In this document: positions 25,391-33,612 of the stretch, piece after piece
Position numbering within the stretch: the stretch's first letter is position 1
Layout of the letters: each line of letters opens with the position of its first letter
Source of the DNA: Janthinobacterium sp.
GTDB taxonomy: Bacteria > Pseudomonadota > Gammaproteobacteria > Burkholderiales > Burkholderiaceae_D
Direction: 5' to 3'
Length of the DNA: 64,000 nucleotides
Assembly: GCF_009923995.1 (NCBI RefSeq)
Contig: NZ_RFSK01000014.1
Span: forward strand, 1 to 64,000
The notes under the pieces: generated by a model
What the model was told of the DNA's origin: nothing
Seen by the model: only the letters and a program-made list of their open reading frames with translations
Databases searched by the model: none
Made by a program: the position numbers and the translations under genes

Positions 25391-25737
25391 CAGAATTCCT
25401 CCACTTTCCATCCGCCGCCCAGCTTCTTCGGCAGCGCCTGCACGGCGATGAAGCGCAGCGGGTACATGTCGGCCGCGATCTTGATCTTCGCGCGTGCGTC
25501 TTCTTGCCAGTGCCCTTTCACTTCGTGCGCCTCCAGCGCGCCGTCGGCCAGCTGCACGGCAAAGTCCGGCGTGTAAAAAGTGTTATCGGCCAGGCGGAAT
25601 TTCAGGCCTTCGAACTTGTACCAGGCCACCTCGCCGGCAGCCTTGCGCAGCTCCAGCGTCCTGGCGTACGCCGCCTCCGTCTGGTTCATGGCGCCGACCT
25701 TGAGGCGGCCCAGGGCCTGCAAGCCACGGGCCATCAT
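25390..25737 (-). CDS. DUF1064 family nuclease-like protein
   Basis: A 115-residue protein starting at ATG 25737 with ATGA overlap. Asn-Gln-Thr-Glu-Ala-Ala-Tyr-Ala near residue 18, Tyr-Thr-Pro-Asp-Phe near 56 and Glu-Ala-His-Glu-Val-Lys-Gly near 70 give the E / PD / ExK arrangement of PD-(D/E)XK enzymes and match DUF1064. Members are thought to be phage Holliday-junction or structure-specific nucleases and usually lie among ninG/rusA-type genes, which is the setting here. Confidence 0.88.
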   Translation of the reverse strand: MMARGLQALGRLKVGAMNQTEAAYARTLELRKAAGEVAWYKFEGLKFRLADNTFYTPDFAVQLADGALEAHEVKGHWQEDARAKIKIAADMYPLRFIAVQALPKKLGGGWKVEEF

Positions 25738-26066
25738 TGCGCTTTCTCCAAGCGATGCGTGACCGCCTTGACGATTGCGGCGCGCGCCGCAGCATCCCTG
25801 TCCTGATAGCAACGGTACCGCGCCAGAAAACCGCTGGCATCGACGCACGTCGACGCGGGCGTCAGGCGGATCTCGAATCGCGCGAGCAGCGGCCCGGCCG
25901 CCGCCCAGTCGCCCAGCCAGTCCGGTGCCAGCGCCTGGCCGCGACTTGCGGCGGCGCCGGCCGGCGGCGTGCCGACCAGGGCGCCGCCCACCTCGACAAT
26001 CCTGGTCCAGCCCAGCAGCTCGGCCAGGCGTTTGTTTGCTGCGATTTCGTTTTCTTGATTTTTCAT
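25734..26066 (-). CDS. conserved phage protein, unknown
   Basis: A 110-residue protein with N-terminal helix (MKNQENEIAANKRLAELLGW), a Gly/Pro-rich middle, Pro-Asp-Trp-Leu-Gly-Asp-Trp near residue 48 and a C-terminal helix. I know this layout only from unnamed phage proteins. It sits in the replication operon and overlaps the DUF1064 gene by ATGA. Confidence 0.65.
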   Translation of the reverse strand: MKNQENEIAANKRLAELLGWTRIVEVGGALVGTPPAGAAASRGQALAPDWLGDWAAAGPLLARFEIRLTPASTCVDASGFLARYRCYQDRDAAARAAIVKAVTHRLEKAQ

Positions 26067-26102
26067 TTGAAGCCTTTTAAGCCGTTTTTTCTGATGGGTA
26101 CG

Positions 26103-26918
26103 TCACTTCGTAGCAGCCATGGCCCTTGCGCAGTGCGGCGGTGCCTCTGGCAAATCCTGAGCGGCATTTGCGCTTGCCGGGCCGGGTGCATTTCTTCCGC
26201 CAGCCAGGTAAAGCTGCACGCGCTCGGCGGTCGACCGTTTGAATTCTTCGTCCGCCAGGCGCTGCCGCTCGACACGCTCCAAGCGCGCCGCTTCCTTTGC
26301 GGCCGCGCCGTCGGAAATCAATTTCTTGATCGCAGCGAGTTGCGCGCGAGCGGCATCGTCCGGCGTCTGGTCCTGCTTGCCCTGCAGCAGGCCCGCCACG
26401 GCCGGTGCCGGCAGCAGCCCTGCCCTCACCGCACTACTCAGCACCTCGACGTGCCGGGTCTTGTCCCAGCCCACCGAGGCCACCCACTCCGCAGGGCGAC
26501 GACCCAGGCGCGCCGCCGCGACGATGCGCTCGTATGCCTCCAGGAACGGCTTGCGCGCGCTGATGGCGCCACTGGAGTCGAGCACTGGCCGGCAGATGCG
26601 GAAGGCCTCAGCAATCTCGGCCGTCCAGACCACGCTGGCCATTTCGTCCTGGCTGGTCAGCGCGATAGCCCATGCCTCCTCCGCGCCCGGGCGGCCGTCC
26701 ATGAGCTTGCAGCGCTTGGCGATGCCGGCCGGCACCGGCGCAAATTCGCCGTTCTCGTCGCGATAGGCCTGCAAGGCGACTGCCACCGTGGGCAGCGGGT
26801 ACGGTTCAAGATTGGCCAGCCAGGCGCGCGCCATCGCGGCCTCCGGCAATGGCTTGCCGTAGGCAGCCAAGGTCTCGGCCAGCAGCTGCATGAAGCGCGG
26901 CGTGTCGACGGCGTTCAT
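26103..26918 (-). CDS. P-like helicase loader (putative)
   Basis: A 271-residue protein immediately downstream of, and overlapping by four bases (ATGA), the O-like gene. The N-terminal helical region (residues 1-70, Leu-Ala-Glu-Thr-Leu-Ala-Ala-Tyr and Trp-Leu-Ala-Asn-Leu-Glu-Pro-Tyr-Pro-Leu) resembles the G39P/P-type helicase-loading proteins. It then becomes a charged helical protein with an Arg/Glu-rich coiled coil near 215-235. No DnaB or DnaC gene is present, so this phage probably recruits the host helicase. Function is inferred from order and N-terminal type. Confidence 0.65.
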   Translation of the reverse strand: MNAVDTPRFMQLLAETLAAYGKPLPEAAMARAWLANLEPYPLPTVAVALQAYRDENGEFAPVPAGIAKRCKLMDGRPGAEEAWAIALTSQDEMASVVWTAEIAEAFRICRPVLDSSGAISARKPFLEAYERIVAAARLGRRPAEWVASVGWDKTRHVEVLSSAVRAGLLPAPAVAGLLQGKQDQTPDDAARAQLAAIKKLISDGAAAKEAARLERVERQRLADEEFKRSTAERVQLYLAGGRNAPGPASANAAQDLPEAPPHCARAMAATK

Positions 26919-27787
26919 GCCGGCACCATGTCGATGATGTCGCCAGCTGGCGCGGAGGCGCCCATCAACTCGCGCATGACCCGCTCATTCGTCTGCTCGA
27001 TAGTCTCGTTGCCTGCGTTGGCGCGGGCCTGGCCAGCATCGTTGCGGATGAAGCGGTCGATGTGGTCGGCATCGCGCAGGATCAGGCCCAGGCCGTTGTA
27101 CTTCGTTCTAGCATCGTTCTGGCCCATGTTGTGAGGCGTCTTCGAGCAGCCACGGATGGCTTTGCAGATGTCGGCCGGCGAGTAACCCCTCAGCGCCTTG
27201 ACGATCAGCCGCTTGCGCTTGTCGTCCAGAACTGACTTGGGCGAGTCCATGACTTTTTGCCAGAACGCGAAGATCGTCGTCACGGGGTCGAGCTGGGTTT
27301 GCTCGACAAGAGTCTCCTTCCCTTCCTGTTCCCCTTCCCTTCCTTTCCCTTCCTTTCCCTTCCCTTCCACTTGAGCATGCTTAAGGGGCGTGACTGTCGC
27401 GTCATCCACGCGTGCCGCACGCGTCGAAGTCATTGATATATATAAGGATTCGTCCGGTGCTGGCAATTCCGAGTCAGATTCACGATTATTTATGACTTGG
27501 TGCTTGGAAAACGTCGGAATGAAGCCGAAAAACTCGCCTTCGACCTCATATTTCACTACAAATCCACGCGTCATCAACGCGTCAAGCACGCGTGAAAAAT
27601 CAATTTCGTCGTATGGAAGAATATCGAGCTTGAGCGCGCGCGGGCGCCATTTAAAGCGCCCTTCCTTGTCGCAGCAGGTGAAAAGGCCCATGAATGCGGT
27701 GCGGATTGGAAGCCCGGACTGCTGCTCAAGGTCAAACAGGTCTTCATGCTTAAACAGCTCCGGTTTTACAGTGCGAATGCGGCCCAT
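26915..27787 (-). CDS. O-like replication initiator
   Basis: A 290-residue protein beginning MGRIRTVKPELFKHEDLFDL, the winged-helix N-terminus of phage replication initiators (residues 1-100). A low-complexity Lys/Gly/Glu linker follows (residues 140-155), then a helical C-terminal domain of the helicase-binding type. As in lambda O, the gene carries what look like iterons within its coding sequence (27408-27593) and a purine-rich tract (27320-27372), so the replication origin probably lies inside the gene. It precedes the P-like gene. Confidence 0.78.
   Translation of the reverse strand: MGRIRTVKPELFKHEDLFDLEQQSGLPIRTAFMGLFTCCDKEGRFKWRPRALKLDILPYDEIDFSRVLDALMTRGFVVKYEVEGEFFGFIPTFSKHQVINNRESDSELPAPDESLYISMTSTRAARVDDATVTPLKHAQVEGKGKEGKGREGEQEGKETLVEQTQLDPVTTIFAFWQKVMDSPKSVLDDKRKRLIVKALRGYSPADICKAIRGCSKTPHNMGQNDARTKYNGLGLILRDADHIDRFIRNDAGQARANAGNETIEQTNERVMRELMGASAPAGDIIDMVPA
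27320..27372 (-). repeat. GGGAA/GGGAAAGGAA purine tract within O-like gene
   Basis: On the minus strand about 50 bases of GGAAGGGAAAGGAAGGG-type repeats encode the Gly-Lys/Glu-Gly linker of the O-like protein. Such purine tracts can adopt unusual structures and vary in length; here it lies beside the putative iterons. Confidence 0.7.
27408..27593. other. putative phage replication origin with ACGCGT iterons
   Basis: Five copies of ACGCGT inside the O-like gene: 27408, 27419 and then 27566, 27577, 27588. Within each group the copies are exactly 11 bp apart, one helical turn, which is not a multiple of three and so is not explained by codon repetition. The two groups flank A+T-rich segments (ATTGATATATATAAGG, ATTATTTATGAC). 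Lambda has the same design, iterons plus A+T-rich DNA within the O gene. Function is inferred. Confidence 0.55.
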
Positions 27788-27978
27788 CAGCGAGCCTCCT
27801 GCGCATGCGCCGCGCCGAACAAGGCAGCGACTAGCGGCTCACCCTCGGGTTTGAGCTTTCGCGCCTGGCTACGGGCCTTGTGACGGTCACACAGTTCGGT
27901 GTCGTCCCTGAGGCGCAGAACATGAGTGGTGGTACAGGCCACAATGCGGCGCATGCTCACGGGGGGTGTCGGTATCAT
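27787..27978 (-). CDS. small basic phage protein
   Basis: A 63-residue protein from ATG 27978 with AGGAGAAAGGCC upstream; its stop overlaps the O-like start. It is Arg/His-rich with Cys-Asp-Arg-His (residues 30-33). Function unknown; basic character suggests nucleic-acid binding. Confidence 0.55.
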   Translation of the reverse strand: MIPTPPVSMRRIVACTTTHVLRLRDDTELCDRHKARSQARKLKPEGEPLVAALFGAAHAQEAR

Positions 27979-28217
27979 GGCCTTTCTCCTATTGTTTTAG
28001 CGGCGCCAACGGCGCGCAGGCAAGTCAAAGATGCCAGAAAATGAGGGGCGTCACGGGCGCCTGTCGTTGACCTCACAATGTCGCGAGCAGCCACAGCAAT
28101 GGGAGGTGCTGTCAAAACAAGCTTGTTACGCGACGTTGACATCCCAGAAGAAATTGAGCGAGATTTCGGGTCAGGCATCGAGCCCAGCACGGCTTCCCGG
28201 AAATTTGCGCGCGTCAC
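27975..28217 (-). CDS. possible small protein, GTG start
   Basis: An 80-residue reading frame that fills the space between the helicase-methyltransferase and the 63-residue gene, with GTGA overlap at the start and ATGA overlap at the end. These junctions favour a real gene, but the composition (Ser/Arg/Ala-rich, no clear hydrophobic core) is unconvincing. Confidence 0.4.
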   Translation of the reverse strand: MTRANFREAVLGSMPDPKSRSISSGMSTSRNKLVLTAPPIAVAARDIVRSTTGARDAPHFLASLTCLRAVGAAKTIGERP

Positions 28218-30841
28218 TTCGCATTCTCCTCGTCCATCAGTTCCATATCGAACAACGTAGGCATGCTGACTTCGCGCTCCATCGCTTGGCAGTAGTGCAC
28301 CTGGTCAGCGAAATATGCCGGGTTCAGCTCGCTGCCGCGGCCGTGGCGGCCCAGTTTCATGGCGCGCACGGGCACGGTGCCCAGGCCGCAGAACGGGTCG
28401 TAGATCACCTCGCCCGGGTTGCTGTAGCGGCCAATCAGGCGATCAACAATATCGATCTGGAAGGGGCAAACGTGCTTTTCGACCGCGCGCGCCGACTGCT
28501 CACCGTTCAAGGTGCGCATGCGCACGATGTCGTGCCACACGGCCGGGTCGGCGCTGCCCGGCGCCAGGCTGAGGTAATCGGCTGGCAGCGCCTTGCCGGC
28601 CAGCAGCGCCTCGCCCACCTCGACGTGGTATTCGTAGTTGTAGACGTTCTCCAGCGACATACTGGTGAACAGCTTTGCCAGCTTGCCAGGGCCGAAGCTG
28701 GCCAGCTCGGCCGCGCCCAGCAGGCGATCGCCGCTGGAGCGCCAGAAGGCATGCGCGTCGACCTGCCAGCGCGCCACGCTGTAACCGGTACCGGGAATCG
28801 GCGCGGCCTTGCGATCAAACGGGATCCGGTCGCCGGCATCGTCCAGACACATCGGCTTGGCCTTGGTCACGGGCGTATCGGCATAGCCGCGCGAGCGATC
28901 CGTCTGCGGCTTGTGGAACAACAGAATGTATTCCGGAGAGCCGACGCCCATCTTCGTGCCGTCCTTGCACACCTCGGAATAGCCCAGGCGGTAGGTCTGG
29001 TTGTTCTCGCGCACCACATCGGTCACGACGGTGATCATGCCCATGTAGTCGAAGCCGTGCTTGATACCGTGGAACAGCGCCTCGGCGTGGAACGGGCTGA
29101 CCGTTGGGATGCCCGCGCCGGTCACGTTGCCGAAGTTGATGCGGTCCTTGACGTGGCAGGCATAGATGCGGCCCGGCTGCAGGATGCGCAGCAGCTCCGG
29201 TGTCAGGAAATCCATCTGCGCCCAGAAGTGGTCGTTGTCCTGGGTATGGCCGAAGTCGTTGTAGCTGGGCGTGTATTCGTAATGGTTGGCGAACGGGACG
29301 CTGGTGATGATCATGCCCACCGAGTTGTTCGCCTGCTGCATGGCTTCGAGCACGCAGTCGTTATTGGCCACCGAAAAGCGCTCACCGGCCACCGCGGCGC
29401 GCTCGACGCCGATGGTGCGCGCCAGGGAATCCTGCATCGACAGCTGGTCCAGGCCATAGGCGCGGATGATCTGGCCCATCTTGGCCTGCATTTCGTCGTG
29501 GCGGCGCCATTTCTCCATGAGGTCGGCCAGCACCTTGCGCTCGACCTCCGTGTGGATGATGTCGATGCGCACGGCGCGCTGCTGCTGGAAGCGCTGCACG
29601 CGGTGAACGGCCTGGATAAAATCGTTGAACTTGAAGCCAATGCCCGCGAAAATCTCCCGATGGCAATGCACCTGGAAGTTGCAGCCGCTGCCGGCGATGA
29701 TTGGCTTGGTCGACAGATCCTTGATCTTGCCGTCGCTGAAATCGGCGATGCGCTGCTCGCGCTGGTCCAGGTCCTGCGTGCCCCACACGCTGACCACGCC
29801 GGGCACGGACGCCTGGATGGCGTGGCGCTCGTCCTCCAGGTCGTGCCAGATCAGGAAATGATCCTCAGGATCCTCGGCCATGATCTCGACCACCTTGGCG
29901 ACGCGCGCGGCCATGCTGTCGCGCTTCTCGCCGGCGGCGGCCGACAGGCCCATGGCCACGTTCGGGATCAGCAGGCCTTGACCGTTCTTCTCGGCGCCGG
30001 CCGTGTCGTAGTTGCTCGGTACCTCGTGGAAGCGCACGTCGAGCGCCGGCAGGTCGTATCCTTCGTCCGAATGGCCCAGGTCGCTCGGGCGCTGGATGAA
30101 GACAGCCCAGCTGGCCACCCACAGCCAGAATTCCTGCTCCTTGTGCGGGTACAGCGTCAGGTTGCCGGCCTTCTCGCTGTCGCGCTGGAAGAAGCGCGTC
30201 AGGGCCTGGCCGGTGTCCATCACACCCAGGAAGCCGGCATAGTGGATCAATTCCTTGAAACGGTTCGGCGACGGCGTGGCCGTGTAGACGAATTTGAACT
30301 CGACTTGCTCGAACAGCGGCAGGAACTCCTGATAGGTCTTGCTGCCATAGCTGCGCAGCACACTGGCCTCGTCCAGGCCGACGGCGCGGAACTTGCGTAC
30401 ATCGATCTTGCCCTCGCGCACGGATTCGTAATTGGTCAAGTAGACGACATCCTGGCCGTCGATCTCGGCGTCCGTGCGGATAAAGCGCACCTTCACTTCG
30501 AATTCGCCGGTAAAGCGCTTCGCGGCCTCGCGGATGAACTCCTGGCGCACGCCCAGGGGCAGTACGATCAGGCGCAGGCCTGGCCGGTGGATGCCGATCT
30601 GGCGCATCACTTCCAAGTTGGTGCTGGTCTTGTGCAGGCCGAACGAGGCGAAGATGGCGCGCTGGCCGCCGGCCAGGGCCCAGCGCACGATGTCGCGGGT
30701 GTGTGGCTTCAAGCCAGGATGGATATCGGCCAGCGGCACGTCGAAGCCCTTGCGCTGGGCCAGCTTGATCTTGGCGCGCAGGAATTCGCTGTACGCGGCT
30801 TCTTTCAGGTGTTTTTGCTCTTGCGGGCTAAAGGCGCTCAT
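28214..30841 (-). CDS. SNF2-type helicase fused to DNA methyltransferase
   Basis: An 875-residue protein from ATG 30841 (ATGA overlap). Residues 1-430 form an SF2 helicase: Phe-Gly-Leu-His-Lys-Thr (68-72) in place of the usual GLGKT, Asp-Glu-Ala-Ser (157-160) as the DEAH equivalent, Thr-Ala-Thr-Pro-Ser near 180 and Val-His-Arg-Val-Gln-Arg near 425. From about 500 an amino-methyltransferase follows, with Thr-Ser-Val-Pro-Phe where (D/N/S)PP(Y/F) is usual and Asp-Pro-Phe-Cys-Gly-Leu-Gly-Thr near 820 as the SAM loop. This architecture is known from phages as unnamed helicase/methylases and may protect phage DNA from restriction. Both key motifs are atypical, so activity is uncertain. Confidence 0.85.
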   Translation of the reverse strand: MSAFSPQEQKHLKEAAYSEFLRAKIKLAQRKGFDVPLADIHPGLKPHTRDIVRWALAGGQRAIFASFGLHKTSTNLEVMRQIGIHRPGLRLIVLPLGVRQEFIREAAKRFTGEFEVKVRFIRTDAEIDGQDVVYLTNYESVREGKIDVRKFRAVGLDEASVLRSYGSKTYQEFLPLFEQVEFKFVYTATPSPNRFKELIHYAGFLGVMDTGQALTRFFQRDSEKAGNLTLYPHKEQEFWLWVASWAVFIQRPSDLGHSDEGYDLPALDVRFHEVPSNYDTAGAEKNGQGLLIPNVAMGLSAAAGEKRDSMAARVAKVVEIMAEDPEDHFLIWHDLEDERHAIQASVPGVVSVWGTQDLDQREQRIADFSDGKIKDLSTKPIIAGSGCNFQVHCHREIFAGIGFKFNDFIQAVHRVQRFQQQRAVRIDIIHTEVERKVLADLMEKWRRHDEMQAKMGQIIRAYGLDQLSMQDSLARTIGVERAAVAGERFSVANNDCVLEAMQQANNSVGMIITSVPFANHYEYTPSYNDFGHTQDNDHFWAQMDFLTPELLRILQPGRIYACHVKDRINFGNVTGAGIPTVSPFHAEALFHGIKHGFDYMGMITVVTDVVRENNQTYRLGYSEVCKDGTKMGVGSPEYILLFHKPQTDRSRGYADTPVTKAKPMCLDDAGDRIPFDRKAAPIPGTGYSVARWQVDAHAFWRSSGDRLLGAAELASFGPGKLAKLFTSMSLENVYNYEYHVEVGEALLAGKALPADYLSLAPGSADPAVWHDIVRMRTLNGEQSARAVEKHVCPFQIDIVDRLIGRYSNPGEVIYDPFCGLGTVPVRAMKLGRHGRGSELNPAYFADQVHYCQAMEREVSMPTLFDMELMDEENAK

Positions 30842-31326
30842 GGGTGTTCCAATGTAGGTTGAATGGCGACAGGCGCTGCATCGAGCAGGCCCGCCGACCG
30901 TAAGATTTCGTGTGTGCGGTCGACGGCGGTGCGAAACGCGACCTCCAGGCCTGCCTGCGACAGATCGGCCGGGCGCGGGCGCCTGCCGTCTAGCACGTCG
31001 TGGCAGGCGCTGCAGCCGAACGCGGCGGCCGTGTCTGGCGCTTTCAGGCCCATGCCCTTCCCGTCCGCCAGGAAATTGCTGTGGCAAAGCACGGTGGTGT
31101 CAGGGTCAAAGTTGCAGACGGCCAGGCGCAGCGTGCAGTCCTGGCCGCGCGCGGCGCGCCGGATTGGCGTCGAGCGCGGGCCTTTGGTCTTCAAGCCGGC
31201 CTTGCGCTTCGACGCCGTGCGCTGGTGCGACTGCACGGAGAGCATGCCGGTGCTGGGCATGGGAGATGTGCGCTTGAATGGCGTGCAAGCCAAGGGCTTG
31301 CCGGGCTTCATAGGTGATCGTTTCAT
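30838..31326 (-). CDS. YbcO-like nuclease, DUF1364 family
   Basis: A 162-residue protein. The basic N-terminal ~45 residues precede the DUF1364 core: Ala-Arg-Gly-Gln-Asp-Cys-Thr-Leu-Arg, Val-Leu-Cys-His-Ser, Gly-Met-Gly-Leu-Lys-Ala-Pro-Asp, and Cys-Ser-Ala-Cys-His-Asp-x2-Asp-Gly-Arg. The Cys and His residues fit the metal and catalytic sites proposed for E. coli YbcO. These proteins stand in for NinG in phage recombination clusters. ATG 31326; ATGA overlap with the helicase-methyltransferase. Confidence 0.9.
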   Translation of the reverse strand: MKRSPMKPGKPLACTPFKRTSPMPSTGMLSVQSHQRTASKRKAGLKTKGPRSTPIRRAARGQDCTLRLAVCNFDPDTTVLCHSNFLADGKGMGLKAPDTAAAFGCSACHDVLDGRRPRPADLSQAGLEVAFRTAVDRTHEILRSAGLLDAAPVAIQPTLEHP

Positions 31327-31382
31327 TTCCCGCCACCGACTTTTACCATGTTACGATTACGCCAATAACAAATTGGACCAAA

Positions 31383-32039
31383 ATGAAGACTTGGCAAACA
31401 TGTTGCTGCATCGCAATCGCGAGTTTTGGGGTTGGGTACATTGCAGCGAATCTCAATTGGGCACACAGTAACGCTCCTGCTTGGGTTCAAGCAGTCGGTT
31501 CTATAGTTGCTATTTTCATCGCCGTCTGGGTTCCTTGGCATCAGCATCGCCTGGCTATCCAAAATGCTGAACATATTGCCGCCAATGAAATGCGTGCCTT
31601 GCTTGGGCTCTTGGAAATCGAACTCCTGATGAATTTGGAGGCAATACAAAAAAATGCCGGGCCAATCCTCGAGGCGAACCAGCAGAACGGAGCTTTCTTG
31701 AACGAATATCCAGTGCCTGCAAACCCTGTCGAGATCTTTAGCGCTCTTCTCCCCAAAATAGGTGCTGTCCAACCCGCTGAGTTGCGCGCTCAAATCGTCC
31801 GCGCATCGCATGCATGTAGCGGGCTTGCAATGAATTTCTCTTGTAACAATCGACTCGCAATTGCTTGGAATCAATTGAATGTGCAGGCGCGTCGTACGCA
31901 AAATACCGAGGACGTTCGTGCAGAAGCGGATGCGCGGCAAGAACTGGAGTCGTATGGTCCGTCGCTGAGGAGTCAATGGCTGCTTACCAAGGAAGAGATT
32001 GGCAAGACCTTGTTGCAGCTCAATGCCGCGCTGAGATAG
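31383..32039 (+). CDS. membrane moron protein, type A
   Basis: A 218-residue protein antisense to the replication operon, A+T-richer than its neighbours. Two membrane segments at the N-terminus (about 8-22 and 35-53) are separated by a short loop containing Trp-Val-Gln-Ala-Val-Gly-Ser-Ile; a soluble helical domain of about 150 residues follows. The start at 31383 keeps the hydrophobic segment near the N-terminus. It shares this design and the WVQA(V/L)GSI motif with 34058-34708. Such proteins occur singly in prophages and I know no function; superinfection exclusion or defence is a guess from topology. Confidence 0.7.
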   Translation: MKTWQTCCCIAIASFGVGYIAANLNWAHSNAPAWVQAVGSIVAIFIAVWVPWHQHRLAIQNAEHIAANEMRALLGLLEIELLMNLEAIQKNAGPILEANQQNGAFLNEYPVPANPVEIFSALLPKIGAVQPAELRAQIVRASHACSGLAMNFSCNNRLAIAWNQLNVQARRTQNTEDVRAEADARQELESYGPSLRSQWLLTKEEIGKTLLQLNAALR

Positions 32040-32047
32040 TTGTCGCT

Positions 32048-33277
32048 TCATATGTCGCCCTCAGCGAATAACCGCGGCTGTACGGCGCCATTAGCGTAGA
32101 CGGTGTCCATAATGGTCGTGGCGATCGGCTCGTCACCGTCCCATCCATGCGGCCACGTCTGCAGCGCGATGAGCTCACGGATGCGCGCTTCCTCCTCGGC
32201 ATTGATCAGGTCGATCTCCGGCCGGCCGGTGGCGCGCGCCACCGCGTTGACCGTGGCCTGGATAGTCAGGATGCGATCCAAGCCCATCAGTCGCGCTTCG
32301 AACGTCAGCGGCCCCATGCGCTGCGGGTTTGCTGCTACTGCACCGGACTTGAGGATCTCGCGCCCCGCTTTGCGCAGGCGGTGCTGCGGCTCGCGCAGTT
32401 CGCGCCACAGCGGCTTGATGCCTTTGAGTGGCGCCAGGTAGGCCCATTGCGGGTTCAGCAGGATGGTATCGAGCGCCTTGTCTTCGGCCGCCAGCGGGCA
32501 ACCGATGCAGCCGGTGCGTGCATTGACCTCTTCGGCCTCGTCGCCGCCGTAGGCGTCGGCAATGATGGCCGTGCTCCAGTCGCCGAACTCGGCCTGTGGC
32601 GCCCAGTGGCGCAGCCATTCCCACACATGGCAGACGCGCCAGTGCAGCAGCGGCGCCAGCGTGGACAGACGGCCGCGCAGCCCTTTGGCGTTCGGCAGCA
32701 CCTGCTGATACCAGCCTTGCCCGCACTCGGCACCGTCTTTGCTGCAGCTCATTTCGATGCGGCGGTCGCGGATGGCGCTTTCGCCCTGGCGCACGCCGGT
32801 GATCATCAGGATCTGGCCGTCGAGTTCATCCAGACGGTCGCGTAGTGCCTGCTCCATCGGGTCGATCTTGATCTGGCGCGTGCACCAGCGCAGCGTGTTG
32901 TTGTTCGGCGGCGGCACGCCCCGGCCAAGGATGTAGACCATGAAGCGCTTGTCCATCGGCGCCGTGACGACCTCGACGCGAATGCCGCGCTCTTCCAGCT
33001 CGTCCATGATCTGGCGCGCCGCGATGGCCAGCGGCGGCAGCTCTTGGCGCGTGTCGGCGTAAAACACCGTCAGCGACTTCGGGTGCGCGATCTTGCCGGT
33101 GTCGAGCAGGTTGGTGATCAATGTCAGCGTTGCGCTGCTGTCCTTGCCCCCCGACCAAGCAATGCCCCAGTGCTCATGCGTGGCGCCATAGGCCAACAGG
33201 GACTGGATAGTCAGATCGATGGAATCAGTCATTTGCAGGCGTGTGGTGCCTGTCGAAAAAATATCAATTTGGTTCAT
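32048..33277 (-). CDS. PAPS-reductase/DndC-like PP-loop sulfurtransferase
   Basis: A 409-residue protein. Ser-Gly-Gly-Lys-Asp-Ser (42-47) is the PP-loop of ATP pyrophosphatases. Asp-Thr-Arg-Gln-Glu-Leu follows at 75-80, Leu-Arg-Trp-Cys-Thr-Arg at 129-134 and Cys-Ile-Gly-Cys at 257-260, so Cys residues suitable for an iron-sulfur cluster are present. The family includes sulfate-assimilation PAPS reductases and DndC of DNA phosphorothioation. A phage copy next to a DNA methyltransferase favours nucleic-acid modification over assimilation, but no dndA/B/D/E partners are here. ATG 33277; a longer reading upstream is rejected because it crosses a well-formed small gene. Confidence 0.85.
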   Translation of the reverse strand: MNQIDIFSTGTTRLQMTDSIDLTIQSLLAYGATHEHWGIAWSGGKDSSATLTLITNLLDTGKIAHPKSLTVFYADTRQELPPLAIAARQIMDELEERGIRVEVVTAPMDKRFMVYILGRGVPPPNNNTLRWCTRQIKIDPMEQALRDRLDELDGQILMITGVRQGESAIRDRRIEMSCSKDGAECGQGWYQQVLPNAKGLRGRLSTLAPLLHWRVCHVWEWLRHWAPQAEFGDWSTAIIADAYGGDEAEEVNARTGCIGCPLAAEDKALDTILLNPQWAYLAPLKGIKPLWRELREPQHRLRKAGREILKSGAVAANPQRMGPLTFEARLMGLDRILTIQATVNAVARATGRPEIDLINAEEEARIRELIALQTWPHGWDGDEPIATTIMDTVYANGAVQPRLFAEGDI

Positions 33278-33612
33278 GCTAATATCCCATTTTTGCATGG
33301 GAGAATCACATGATTCCGGCAATGAAAGCCTACTATGAAGGCTGGGAAATCTGCACCGCTTGCTGGGATGAGCTTGTGGATGCCCACCACGACTCCCTGA
33401 CGCAATACTGCGCCAGTGGATACGCCATTCTTGTCCAGCCCAAGACATACGCTGGCGGATGGCTCAGCAAAGTGCGGCAAACCGTCCCGGCCAATAAAGA
33501 CATGCTTTTCAGCGACTTCAACGTTGCGCATGTCACGATTGCGGCTGTGCTGCGAAGTCAAATTGACGCCTTGAAGGTTCGTTAGGTCAATGACAAATGC
33601 AAGAGCTGTCAT
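33274..33612 (-). CDS. possible small protein (competes with antisense frame)
   Basis: A 112-residue frame that fits between two operon genes with ATGA overlaps at both ends and a strong GGAGG before ATG 33612. An antisense frame (33310-33585) occupies most of the same DNA, so only one may be real. Junction geometry favours this strand; third-position G+C (about 57%, lower than the first position) does not. Function unknown. Confidence 0.45.
   Translation of the reverse strand: MTALAFVIDLTNLQGVNLTSQHSRNRDMRNVEVAEKHVFIGRDGLPHFAEPSASVCLGLDKNGVSTGAVLRQGVVVGIHKLIPASGADFPAFIVGFHCRNHVILPCKNGILA
33310..33585 (+). CDS. possible moron protein, antisense frame
   Basis: A 91-residue frame from ATG 33310 with GGGAG seven bases upstream, opposite the frame 33274-33612. 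It has Cys-Thr-Ala-Cys near residue 15, several Trp and Tyr, and about 64% G+C at third positions, more gene-like than the opposite frame. Other rightward morons sit in this leftward operon at 31383 and 34058, so an antisense gene here would not be exceptional. Confidence 0.45.
   Translation: MIPAMKAYYEGWEICTACWDELVDAHHDSLTQYCASGYAILVQPKTYAGGWLSKVRQTVPANKDMLFSDFNVAHVTIAAVLRSQIDALKVR

Noticed and set aside
27317-27375. CRISPR-like or tandem repeat array
   Set aside because: The GGGAA-type repeat is a short low-complexity tract encoding a linker, with no spacers.
28031-30862. 943-codon rightward frame opposite the helicase-methyltransferase
   Set aside because: Exactly antisense to a gene with clear helicase and methyltransferase motifs; low-complexity His/Ala/Arg composition typical of shadow translation in high-G+C DNA.
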